A stretch of 64,000 bases of DNA from positions 1-64,000 of the forward strand of contig JAKFDI010000022.1 of NCBI GenBank assembly GCA_036676235.1. Reading direction: 5' to 3'. The position numbers were made by a program, and so were the translations under genes. The stretch is from JAKFDI01 sp036676235 (GTDB lineage: Bacteria > Pseudomonadota > Gammaproteobacteria > Burkholderiales > Burkholderiaceae_C). The notes below the pieces were generated by a model, which had not been told where the DNA came from, did not search any database, and saw nothing but the letters and a program-made list of their open reading frames with translations. This document shows, piece by piece, positions 54,525-64,000 of the stretch (the first letter of the stretch is position 1; every line of letters begins with the position of its first letter).

Positions 54525-56278
54525 GGCGCCGGCGACCGCTGCCGCTGCTGCATCTCGCGCACCGGCACGCACTCGGGGTGGTTCTTGAACCGCGGCTTGG
54601 CGCACTCGCGCTCCATGCACAGCGCCAGCGCAAGGAAGACTCGGCTGCCGCAGGCTTCTTCCGGCCCGCTGGGGCCAGCCGGTGTGTGCGGCGCGGGTGC
54701 GGGCGTGGCCGCTGCCGGCGGTGCCGTCGCACGGCGCGGCTCGGCCGGCGGCTCGCTGATGCGCGGCGGCTCCGGGGTGGCCGGTGGCGCCTCGCGCTCG
54801 ACCGGCGCACGAACAACAGGCGCCGCGGGCGCGGGTTTCGCGGCCGGCGCCGCCGCAGGGGCAACAGGTGCCTCCGCCGGAACCTTGGTCGGCGCCGGCT
54901 CGGGCTTGGGCGCCAAGGCGCCCAGCGGACCGGGCGCATCGCTCGGTACCGCAGATGCGGCCGGCTCCACGGGCGGTGCAGCCGCCGCAGCGGCCGCACG
55001 ATCCGGCGCCGCGTCGGCCGTACCCGCGGCTTCCGCCGGCGCTTCGACGACCGGCGGCGCCAGGCGGCTGCCCACGAACCATGCGCCAAAGCCCACGGCT
55101 ACACCCGCGACCACCAGCGCGGCGATCCACCGGCCCACGCGATGCCGAGGCGGCATTCGCTCCGGCGGCGTCACCAAGGTGCGCGGCTCGGCATCAGCCG
55201 GGGGGCCGCCCGCGCGGTCCGGCTCCAGCTCGATGTGCATGGCGGTGGCTTCAGCCGCACCAGCATCGTCGATCTGCGTCCTGTCGTAAGCCCCCATCGC
55301 CGGCGGCTGGCGCGACACTGGTGGCAGCGTGATCCCCGGCCGCCCGCGCGGCGGCACTTCGGCGCGGCCGTCGAGCACGTCGCGCAGCGCCTCGATGCTT
55401 TGCGGCCGGTCGCTCGGGCGGATGGCGAGCATCCATTCGACAGCGCCGATGAAGCGCGGCGACACGATCGGGAAATCGGCATGCGGCAGCAGCGGAGACT
55501 CTTCGTCCAGCACTGCGCGCGTGGTCGCCGGCGGCGGCGGCGTGCCGCGCAGCAGGTAGTGCACCACGGCGCCCAGCGCGTACAGATCGGTCCACGGTCC
55601 CTGGCGCATGCGCACCACTTCGGCGTATTGCTCGATCGGCGCGTAGCTCGGCTTGAGGATGGCGGTGAAGGTCTGCGTCTGGCCGCTGATGGCCTGGCGC
55701 GCCGCGCCGAAATCGAGCAGCACCGGCGGCTCGCCCGGCGGCAGCAGGATGTTGTCGGGCGCGATGTCGCGGTGGAACACGTCCTCGCGGTGCAGCAGCG
55801 CCAGCGCCTGGAGCAAGGGATCGAGCAGCGCGCGAATCCATGCCTCGGTCGGCGGCTCGCTCATGGCGCGGCGCGTCTCGCGCAGGGTGCGGCCCTGCAG
55901 GTAGGGCATCACCATGTAGGCCGTGCCGTTGGCCTCCCAGAAGCGATACACCTTGACGAGCGACGGGTGGTTGAAGCGCGCCAGCAGCCGCGCCTCGTTG
56001 ACGAAGGAGCGCAGGCCGAGCGCATAGGTCTCCTCGTGCGCGCCCGAGCGCATCGACACCTGCTGGTCGCCACCGCGCCGGGCCAGCGAGCCGGGCATGT
56101 ATTCCTTGAGCGCGACGGGGCGCTCCAGCGCGTGGTCTTGCGCGAGGTAGACGATGCCGAAGCCGCCCACGCCGATGACGCGCAGGATCTCCAGCTCGCC
56201 GAAGCGCGTGCCGGGGGGCAGCGCCTCGTGGTCGAGCGAGTCGTCGCCGGCGGGCGGTGGAGGCACAGCGGTCGTCAT
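54518..56278 (-). CDS. Serine/threonine protein kinase, membrane anchored
   Basis: A 586-residue Hanks-type kinase. The kinase domain (about 25-300) has the Gly loop VIGVGGFGIVYLAQD, ATP-binding Lys58 in VALKEYMP, catalytic HRDIAPDN and metal-binding DFG in LLDFGAARQAI, so it looks active. One membrane helix (RWIAALVVAGVAVGFGAWFVG, about residue 390) is followed by a 130-residue Ala/Pro-rich periplasmic spacer and a Cys-containing tail ALCMERECAKPRFKNHPEC. Target unknown. It converges with the sugar dehydrogenase-like gene. Confidence 0.92.
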   Translation of the reverse strand: MTTAVPPPPAGDDSLDHEALPPGTRFGELEILRVIGVGGFGIVYLAQDHALERPVALKEYMPGSLARRGGDQQVSMRSGAHEETYALGLRSFVNEARLLARFNHPSLVKVYRFWEANGTAYMVMPYLQGRTLRETRRAMSEPPTEAWIRALLDPLLQALALLHREDVFHRDIAPDNILLPPGEPPVLLDFGAARQAISGQTQTFTAILKPSYAPIEQYAEVVRMRQGPWTDLYALGAVVHYLLRGTPPPPATTRAVLDEESPLLPHADFPIVSPRFIGAVEWMLAIRPSDRPQSIEALRDVLDGRAEVPPRGRPGITLPPVSRQPPAMGAYDRTQIDDAGAAEATAMHIELEPDRAGGPPADAEPRTLVTPPERMPPRHRVGRWIAALVVAGVAVGFGAWFVGSRLAPPVVEAPAEAAGTADAAPDRAAAAAAAPPVEPAASAVPSDAPGPLGALAPKPEPAPTKVPAEAPVAPAAAPAAKPAPAAPVVRAPVEREAPPATPEPPRISEPPAEPRRATAPPAAATPAPAPHTPAGPSGPEEACGSRVFLALALCMERECAKPRFKNHPECVPVREMQQRQRSPAPY

Positions 56279-56434
56279 GGCGGTGAAAGCGCGTGGAAGA
56301 TCGCGCCGTATGCGGACCGGCGGATTCTGCGGCACCGGGCGACCAGCGCGGCCCTTGAGCGAGCCGTGAATGGACCGACAATTGCCGCTTCGGCGAAGCA
56401 CCGCCGCGCCCGTACCGCGACCCCTCCCAAGACC

Positions 56435-57760
56435 ATGAGCACGATTCTTCAGCACCTCCCCGCCGGCCAGAAGGTCGGCATCGCGTTTTCCGGCGGCCTG
56501 GACACCAGCGCTGCGCTGTTGTGGATGCGCCAGAAGGGCGCGATTCCCTACGCCTACACAGCGAACCTGGGCCAACCGGACGAGCCCGACTACGACGAGA
56601 TCCCGCGCAAGGCGACGGCCTATGGCGCCGAACTCGCCCGCCTGATCGACTGCCGCGCGCAGCTCGTCGCCGAAGGCATCTCGGCTCTGCAGTGCGGCGC
56701 CTTCCATATCTCGACGGCCGGCGTCACCTACTTCAACACCACGCCCATCGGCCGCGCCGTCACCGGCACCATGCTCGTGGCCGCGATGAAGGAGGACGAC
56801 GTCAACATCTGGGGCGACGGCAGCACCTTCAAGGGCAATGACATCGAGCGCTTCTACCGCTACGGCCTGCTCGTCAATCCGTCGCTCAAGATCTACAAGC
56901 CCTGGCTCGACCAGACCTTCATCGACGAACTGGGCGGGCGCGCCGAGATGTCGGCCTTCATGAACCAGGCCGGCCACGCCTACAAGATGTCCTCGGAGAA
57001 GGCGTATTCCACCGACTCCAACATGCTGGGCGCGACGCACGAGGCGAAAGACCTCGAGCAGCTGAACAGCGGCGTCACCATCGTCCAGCCCATCATGGGC
57101 GTGGCCTTCTGGCGCGACGACGTGCAGGTGAAGCGCGAGACGGTGTCGGTGCGCTTCGAGGAAGGCCAGCCGGTGGCGCTGAACGGCAAGACCTTCGCGA
57201 ATTCCGTGGAGCTGCTGCTCGAAGCCAACCGCATCGGCGGGCGCCATGGCCTGGGCATGAGCGACCAGATCGAGAACCGCATCATCGAGGCCAAGAGCCG
57301 CGGCATCTATGAAGCCCCGGGCCTCGCGCTGCTGTTCATCGCCTACGAGCGGCTGATCACCGGCATCCACAACGAAGACACCATCGAGCAGTACCGCGAC
57401 AGCGGCCGGCGCCTCGGCCGGCTGCTCTACCAGGGCCGCTGGTTCGACCCGCAGGCGCTGATGCTGCGCGAGACGGCGCAGCGCTGGGTGGCGCGCGCCA
57501 TCACCGGCGAAGTGACGCTGGAACTGCGCCGCGGCAACGACTATTCGATCCTGAACACCGAGTCGCCCAACCTCAGCTACAAGCCCGAGCGGCTGACGAT
57601 GGAAAAGGGCGAATCGAGCTTCTCGCCGCAGGACCGCATCGGCCAGCTCACCATGCGCAACCTCGACATCGAGGACACGCGCGCCAAGCTCGCGACCTAC
57701 AGCCAGACGGGGCTGCTGCCCTCGGGCGGCGGGTTGCCGCAGCTGACCAACGACGAATGA
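56435..57760 (+). CDS. argG: Argininosuccinate synthase ArgG
   Basis: Joins citrulline and aspartate in arginine synthesis. The 441-residue protein is of the long, E. coli-like type. It has the PP-loop VGIAFSGGLDTSAALLWM near the N-terminus and conserved GTMLVAAMKEDDVNIWGDGSTFKGNDIERFYRYGLLVNP. The ATG at 56435 is the family start, with a weak Shine-Dalgarno. ppnP follows after ten bases, so the two are probably co-transcribed. Confidence 0.97.
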   Translation: MSTILQHLPAGQKVGIAFSGGLDTSAALLWMRQKGAIPYAYTANLGQPDEPDYDEIPRKATAYGAELARLIDCRAQLVAEGISALQCGAFHISTAGVTYFNTTPIGRAVTGTMLVAAMKEDDVNIWGDGSTFKGNDIERFYRYGLLVNPSLKIYKPWLDQTFIDELGGRAEMSAFMNQAGHAYKMSSEKAYSTDSNMLGATHEAKDLEQLNSGVTIVQPIMGVAFWRDDVQVKRETVSVRFEEGQPVALNGKTFANSVELLLEANRIGGRHGLGMSDQIENRIIEAKSRGIYEAPGLALLFIAYERLITGIHNEDTIEQYRDSGRRLGRLLYQGRWFDPQALMLRETAQRWVARAITGEVTLELRRGNDYSILNTESPNLSYKPERLTMEKGESSFSPQDRIGQLTMRNLDIEDTRAKLATYSQTGLLPSGGGLPQLTNDE

Positions 57761-57770
57761 GAACGGCACC

Positions 57771-58082
57771 ATGACCGACAAGATCCAGGCCACCGTCAGC
57801 ACCCGCGCCAACGTCTACTTCGGCGGCAAGTGCGTCTCGCACGGCATCGAGCTGGCCGACGGCACGAAGAAGAGCGTGGGCGTCATCCTGCCCGCCACCC
57901 TCACCTTCAGCACCGGCGCGCCGGAAGTGATGGAACTCGTCGACGGCGAATGCCGCGTGAAGCTCGCGGGCAGCAGTGAGTGGACGCCCCATCGCGGCGG
58001 CCAGTCGTTCAAGGTGCCGGGCAATTCGTCCTTCGACATCGAGGTGACGAAGGACGTGCACTACATCTGCCACTTCGGCTGA
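57771..58082 (+). CDS. ppnP: Pyrimidine/purine nucleoside phosphorylase PpnP
   Basis: A 103-residue cupin-like protein of the YaiE/PpnP family, which phosphorolyses several nucleosides. The conserved pattern NVYFGGKCVSHGIELADGTKKSVGVILPA, then FSTGAPEVMELVDGECRVKL and a C-terminal YICHFG, is complete. It lies ten bases after argG and 19 before a ROK kinase gene on the same strand. Confidence 0.93.
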   Translation: MTDKIQATVSTRANVYFGGKCVSHGIELADGTKKSVGVILPATLTFSTGAPEVMELVDGECRVKLAGSSEWTPHRGGQSFKVPGNSSFDIEVTKDVHYICHFG

Positions 58083-58101
58083 TCGATCTGCCTCACCGCT
58101 C

Positions 58102-59016
58102 ATGCTCGCGCCGGCCCTTGGCATCGATCTCGGCGGCACGAAGATCGAGGCCGTGGTGCTCGATGCGGGCGGGGCTGCGCTGTGGCGGCACCGTGTCGCC
58201 ACACCGGCCGGCGACTACCGCGGCACGCTCGCGGCCATCGCTTCGCTGGTGGCGCAGGCGGAGCGCGAATTGGGCCTGCAGGGCTGCAGCGTCGGCATCG
58301 GCGCGCCGGGCAGCCTAACAACTGCCGGGCTCGTCAAGAACTCGAATTCGCAATGCTTCAACGGCCAGCCGCTGGCGCGTGACCTCGCGGCCGCGCTCGG
58401 CCGGCCGGTGCGCATCGCCAACGATGCGAACTGCCTGGCCGTGTCGGAGGCGGCGGACGGCGCGGGGGCCGGCGCCGGCGTGGTGTTCGCTGCCATCCTC
58501 GGCACGGGCGTGGGCGGCGGCATCGTGGCGCATGGGCGGCTGCTCACCGGCCCCAACGGCCTCGCCGGCGAATGGGGCCATAACCCGCTGCCCTGGGCCG
58601 ATGCGGAAGAAGCGGCGATGCCCTGCTACTGCGGCCGGCGCGGCTGCGTGGAATCGTGGCTGAGCGGGCCGGCACTCGCGCGCGATCACGCGCGGCACAC
58701 GGGGCAGACGCTCAGCGCGCGCGAGATCGACGATGGCGCGGCACGGGGCGACGCGGGCTGTGCCAAAAGTCTGGGGCGCTACATGCAGCGCCTTGCGCGA
58801 GCGCTGGCGCCGGTCATCCATCTACTCGACCCCGACGTGATCGTGCTGGGCGGCGGCTTGTCGCAGATGGATGTGCTCTACACCGAGGTGCCGGCCCTGT
58901 GGCCGGGCCTCGTGTTCACCGCAGGCGCCGATGACCCGGTGCGCACGCGGCTCGTGCGCAGCCGGCACGGCGATGCCTCCGGCGTGCGCGGCGCGGCGTG
59001 GTTGTGGCGTGAGTGA
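58102..59016 (+). CDS. ROK-family sugar kinase
   Basis: A 304-residue kinase of the ROK family. The phosphate loop is GIDLGGTKIEAVVLD, the catalytic Asp is in RIANDANCLAVSEA, and the zinc site is EWGHNPLP...CYCGRRGCVESWLSG. Fructokinase (Mak) or N-acetylglucosamine kinase activity is likely; sequence does not decide. It is probably co-transcribed with argG and ppnP and ends at a paired-hairpin element. Confidence 0.92.
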   Translation: MLAPALGIDLGGTKIEAVVLDAGGAALWRHRVATPAGDYRGTLAAIASLVAQAERELGLQGCSVGIGAPGSLTTAGLVKNSNSQCFNGQPLARDLAAALGRPVRIANDANCLAVSEAADGAGAGAGVVFAAILGTGVGGGIVAHGRLLTGPNGLAGEWGHNPLPWADAEEAAMPCYCGRRGCVESWLSGPALARDHARHTGQTLSAREIDDGAARGDAGCAKSLGRYMQRLARALAPVIHLLDPDVIVLGGGLSQMDVLYTEVPALWPGLVFTAGADDPVRTRLVRSRHGDASGVRGAAWLWRE

Positions 59017-59017
59017 T

Positions 59018-59150
59018 CTCTCCCTCTCCCCCTCTGGGGGAGAGGGTTGGGGTGAGGGGGCCGCGTGGAAGCTCGGTGCTCCGAACGAAGAGCCGGCGGC
59101 GCCGGCCGCCCTCACCCCACCCCTCTCCCGCCAGCGGGAGAGGGAGCCAT
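59018..59150. repeat. Double-hairpin intergenic element, copy 4
   Basis: Two CCCTCTCCC/GGGAGAGGG palindromes (about 59020-59060 and 59110-59148) lie between the convergent ROK kinase and metalloprotease genes and almost fill the gap. Confidence 0.75.
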
Positions 59151-59154
59151 ACCC

Positions 59155-61845
59155 TCAAAGCCCCGCGCGCTGCACCCTCGCCGTCAGCGCCTGCGACAAG
59201 GTATCCGCGCTGTCGCGCAGATGCGCCCGCGCGTCGGCGCTAAGCCGGCGGCTCTTGGATGCATGCTGGATGCGCGCCAGCAGCCCCTGCGCCTGCGCGC
59301 GCAGCAGGCTGCGCGCATCCGAGCGGCTGAGCGCGCCCGGGCGCAGCAGCAGCGAGGCGACGCGGTTCACGTGGTCGCGCTGCAGTTCGCGCCGCGAAGC
59401 CGAGATGTCGGCGCCGCTGCCCAGTTCCGACCACACCGCCTTGTCCAGCCGCCCGTACAGCTCCGACAAGCGCAGCGCCTGCTTCGGCGCCTTGGCCTGG
59501 CTGTCGAGCAGGCGCGCGGCCACGTCGTCGCTCAGCAGCGCTTCCAGCACGTTGCGCTGCATGTCGATCACTTGCGTGGCAAGCGAGAAGTCGGTGGTGG
59601 CGATGGCATCGCCGCTGAACACCGCGTCGGTGCGCTCCTGGAAGTCGATGACGAGCTTGCGCTGCAGTGCCGGCGAAATGGCGAAGCTGTCGGACGAGAG
59701 GAAGTTCGCCGCCAGCACGTCCAGCGCCTCGCGCTGCTCGGTTGCCGGCACCGGCTGCAGCGGATCACGGCCGCTGCCGGCGTGGTGGCGCAGCGTGCGC
59801 ACGCCGCCGATCTGGCGTGTGAGCGCGCCGGCCGCGCGGCTCATGTCGCGCAGCGCGTACGAGACCGAACGGCGCAGCACCGAATAGTCCTCGTCGGGCG
59901 CGAGTTCGCGCGATTCCTGCCGCGCCAGCAGGTCGCGGCCGATCGCCACGCGGCGCTTGGCGAAGGCCACCACGTCGGCGCCCAGGTCGAACTGCAGCGA
60001 TTCGGGGTCGATGCCGAGGAAGTTGTCCTCGTCGGTGCCGTAGGCGAGCTGCGGCTCCACGCTGCGCGCGGCGATGCGCGAAAGCTCCGCCGCCTCGCGC
60101 TCAGCCGCGATCGGCTTGTAGGCGTATTCGATGGCCCAGTAGTCGTAGGGGCCGAGCGTGGTGTTGAACGGCGTGCCGTGCTGCGCCTGCGGCGTGCCCG
60201 GCGGCGGCAGGTTGATCGGCGCGTACTCCATCACCGAGCCGGTGAGGCCGTGCGCCTCGGTGAAGGCACGATCGGCGAGCTGCTCGGCGGTGTACAGCCG
60301 CGAGGAACGGAAGTTGTGGCGCAGGCCGAGCGTGTGCCCGACCTCGTGCATGGTCGTGTCCTTGAGGTAGGCGTCGACGAACTGTTCCGCCTCGGGGCTC
60401 GCCGGGTCGAGGTCGCCGCGCGCTTCCAGCACGTCGAATGCGTAGCTCAGCTGCTCGGCGGCGTAGTCGGCGTAGTCGCACAGCGCGAGGTCGTGCGCGG
60501 CGTCGTGCGCCTGCAGCGATTCCACCGGCTTGGCGATGACCTGCGAGCGCAGCGCACGCAGGCTGCGCGACGAGAGGCTTTCCACGCCAATGTCGGCATC
60601 GAGGATCTCGCCGGTGCGCGGATCGACATGGCTCGGCCCGATCGCGCCGAAGGACGGGCGGGCGTTCGTCATCCAGCGGATGGAGGCGCGGCCGAAGTCC
60701 AGCGTGTCCCAGTCGGCGTCTTCCGGCTGTTCGGCAACGCGGATGGCGCCCTGAAAACCGATCTGCTCGAACGCCTTGTTCCACTCCAGCACGCCGGCGC
60801 TGATGGCGGCGCGGTATTTCTCGGGAATCGTGCGGTCGAGCCAGAAGGTGATGGGCTCGACGGGTTCGGACATGGCCGCCGCCGGGTCCTTCTTCGCCAA
60901 GCGCCAGCGGTTGACGAAGCGCTGGCGCGGCGAACGCGCAAGGTCGTCGCTGAAGTCGTTCACGACCGTCGAGAAATGCCCGATGCGCGCATCCGCGCGG
61001 CGCGGCGTCATCGGTTGCTCGGGCAGCTTGGCGATCGAGTAGTGATAGGTGACGAACAGGCTGCGCGGATCGGGCAGCGAACGCGGCACGCTGGCGCCGC
61101 CGGACTTGGGCGCCGAGATGGACGAGTCGGCGAAATGGTTGAGCACCTCCAGCACCGTCAGCTCGGGCGTGGAGCGCACGGCGGTGATGGCCGAGTTGCG
61201 CGCGTCGAACGAATAGCCCTGCTTGTACTGGCGCTGCAGCTGCGCGCCGGTGCCCAGCAGGTCGGTGAGAAAGAGTGCGTTGGCCTCGACCAGCACCGCG
61301 TCGCTGTCGGGATGCGGCCGGCTCGCCACCGCCGTGCTCGCCAGCAGGCTGGGCGAGAACGCGGCCGAGACGGCGCGCCCGGTGGGCGTGCCGGCGCTCG
61401 CGACGTACGCGGTGTTGCGCGCAATCATCTGCACCTGGTTGTGCACGCGGCGGAACTCGATCACGAACTCGTCGCGCATCAGCCCACCGAACAGCCGGCC
61501 TTCGCCGATGCCGCTCTTGAGCTTGGGCGAGAGGAAGAAGGGCTTATTCAGCGCCGCAGGCGGAAGCTCGATCCACACCTTGTCGTCGCGCTGCCAGGTG
61601 GCGAGCAGGCCACCCTGGCGCTTGGCGCCGCGCACCACCTCGGCAAACGGGCGCAGGCTGCTCGCCGAGGCCCGGCTCTCCGGTGCCGACGCGGCGGGCT
61701 TGGCGCTCACTGCGGTCAAGGCGGGGTCGGTGCTGCTTTCGGGGGTGGATCCGGGGCCGCTGGCAAGCGTGGCGCATCCGGCGAGGGCGGCCAGCCCGAG
61801 CGGCGCCGCCAGCCGCACGCCGCGGGCGAGAAGACTCTGTTTCAT
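59155..61845 (-). CDS. Zinc-dependent metalloprotease lipoprotein (DUF5117/DUF5118 type)
   Basis: An 896-residue exported protein. The lipoprotein signal LGLAALAGC sets the acylated Cys near residue 22 from the ATG at 61845. The catalytic zinc site is HEVGHTLGLRHNF near residue 500 (HExxHxxGxxH), followed by a met-turn-like SVMEYAPINLP. N-terminal domains (TWQRDDKVWIELP, GRLFGGLMRDEF) match the DUF5118/5117 proteins found with this peptidase. It probably acts in the periplasm or outer membrane. No protease substrate is indicated by the neighbours. Longer in-frame upstream sequence is not coding-like. Confidence 0.88.
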   Translation of the reverse strand: MKQSLLARGVRLAAPLGLAALAGCATLASGPGSTPESSTDPALTAVSAKPAASAPESRASASSLRPFAEVVRGAKRQGGLLATWQRDDKVWIELPPAALNKPFFLSPKLKSGIGEGRLFGGLMRDEFVIEFRRVHNQVQMIARNTAYVASAGTPTGRAVSAAFSPSLLASTAVASRPHPDSDAVLVEANALFLTDLLGTGAQLQRQYKQGYSFDARNSAITAVRSTPELTVLEVLNHFADSSISAPKSGGASVPRSLPDPRSLFVTYHYSIAKLPEQPMTPRRADARIGHFSTVVNDFSDDLARSPRQRFVNRWRLAKKDPAAAMSEPVEPITFWLDRTIPEKYRAAISAGVLEWNKAFEQIGFQGAIRVAEQPEDADWDTLDFGRASIRWMTNARPSFGAIGPSHVDPRTGEILDADIGVESLSSRSLRALRSQVIAKPVESLQAHDAAHDLALCDYADYAAEQLSYAFDVLEARGDLDPASPEAEQFVDAYLKDTTMHEVGHTLGLRHNFRSSRLYTAEQLADRAFTEAHGLTGSVMEYAPINLPPPGTPQAQHGTPFNTTLGPYDYWAIEYAYKPIAAEREAAELSRIAARSVEPQLAYGTDEDNFLGIDPESLQFDLGADVVAFAKRRVAIGRDLLARQESRELAPDEDYSVLRRSVSYALRDMSRAAGALTRQIGGVRTLRHHAGSGRDPLQPVPATEQREALDVLAANFLSSDSFAISPALQRKLVIDFQERTDAVFSGDAIATTDFSLATQVIDMQRNVLEALLSDDVAARLLDSQAKAPKQALRLSELYGRLDKAVWSELGSGADISASRRELQRDHVNRVASLLLRPGALSRSDARSLLRAQAQGLLARIQHASKSRRLSADARAHLRDSADTLSQALTARVQRAGL

Positions 61846-62075
61846 GGTCTCGAACTGCTGTGAGAAGAAACGAGGCCGGGCGCGCATCGTTGGCGCCACC
61901 CGCTGCAGTGCCCGACTGCACCGCCTTGTGACGGGATTCTGCGGCGCTGCGACGTCCTTGGACATCCGTACTGCCCCGCCCGGTCGCGACTTCTGACGCA
62001 TCGCGCGCCGCCCGGTTCCCCGCGATCGGCAGGCGGTCGCGAAAAGCGTGTGGAACTCGCGGTCTTTCGATCCTG

Positions 62076-62109
62076 CAAAGCACGACGCCGGCATGGGCCG
62101 GCGTCGTGC
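62076..62109 (-). terminator. Terminator hairpin after ettA
   Basis: A 13-bp perfect stem (62080-62092 with 62097-62109, four-base loop) lies 20 bases past the ettA stop on the minus strand, with only a short TTT tail. It would separate ettA from the metalloprotease gene. Confidence 0.65.
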
Positions 62110-62128
62110 GGGTCGAAAGCGGAGCGCC

Positions 62129-63793
<1,665 letters not shown>

Positions 63794-64000
63794 GGTCTAC
63801 CAGGTAAAGGTGAAGCGGACCGCCGGCACGTGGATGGCCGGCGATGCCGTGTTTCTTCGGGGGAATGTGCGTATTGTCGCCGCTGCACGCGGGCTGCGTG
63901 CCCTGCGCCGCACAAGGCCCGGGGTGCCCCGGGTAGAATGCCGCCCACCAGCGCCCCTACCAGTCGGCGTGCTGCTGTCAGTTCTGACACGAGCCTTCGC

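Noticed and set aside
53145..55130. 661-codon minus frame across the sugar dehydrogenase and kinase genes
   Set aside because: Low-complexity Gly/Arg/Ala translation overlapping two well-supported genes.
59065..61863. Open frame of 932 codons antisense to the metalloprotease
   Set aside because: The sense strand encodes a clear HExxHxxGxxH protease with lipoprotein signal; the antisense frame reflects codon bias.

Overview
The window is uniformly GC-rich, with G/C-loaded third codon positions and AT-poor intergenic spaces. Its gene content points to a motile, aerobic member of the Burkholderiales (Rubrivivax-Leptothrix-Rhizobacter-like; the genus is an inference). Markers are an FlhDC-controlled flagellum with sigma-28-type promoters, PEP-CTERM proteins with a PrsT-like TPR lipoprotein, Bug solute receptors, NodT/EmrAB efflux, and many short dispersed repeats carrying TTCGACARGCTCAG. 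No rRNA, tRNA, CRISPR array, phage or transposase gene was seen.

Layout. 0.2-4.5 kb: flagellar export genes flhA and flhB (minus), separated by a PagL-type lipid A deacylase. 4.6-9.1 kb: a PEP-CTERM protein, then a minus-strand cassette of FeeM-like N-acyltransferase, ThiF/E1-like adenylyltransferase and nitroreductase, preceded by a short ORF with a strong ribosome-binding site. 9.1-10.2 kb: a deletion scar joining two headless genes, an M20 amidohydrolase and a LysR regulator. 10.5-22 kb: cheZ-cheY-motB-motA and flhC-flhD (minus), then two flagellin genes, fliD, fliS, fliT and a YcgR-like PilZ brake (plus). Four sigma-28-like promoters share a TCAAG...CCGAT pattern. 22-27.6 kb: a chorismate-linked cluster (chorismate mutase, a TrpEG fusion with a decayed amidotransferase half, Bug receptor, FAD oxidoreductase) facing a LysR gene. 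27.8-35.4 kb: a degenerate GGDEF protein, a MarR-NodT-EmrA-EmrB efflux operon and an MsbA-type ABC exporter. 35.5-41 kb: an OmpA-like lipoprotein, thymidylate synthase, the PrsT-like TPR lipoprotein and a second PEP-CTERM protein.

41.1-50.1 kb is a propionyl-CoA to succinyl-CoA operon on the minus strand: methylmalonyl-CoA mutase, MeaB, acyl-CoA carboxylase beta and alpha chains, and a VOC protein that is a candidate epimerase. A divergent GntR gene shares with it a near-perfect palindrome. In this operon the meaB reading frame is fused to a GIY-YIG nuclease domain through a linker made of six translated repeat units. 50.1-64 kb holds GNAT and DUF924 proteins, an acyl-CoA ligase, a sugar dehydrogenase-like lipoprotein, a Ser/Thr kinase, argG, ppnP, a ROK kinase, a large zinc metalloprotease lipoprotein and ettA.

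Two repeat families shape the region. The TTCGACA family sits after genes, inside the carboxylase operon and inside the meaB ORF. A second family of paired hairpins (CCCTCTCCC...GGGAGAGGG) occurs four times, each time exactly between two convergent genes. The most unusual items are the acyltransferase/E1/nitroreductase cassette, the TrpEG-like chorismate cluster and the repeat-built MeaB fusion.
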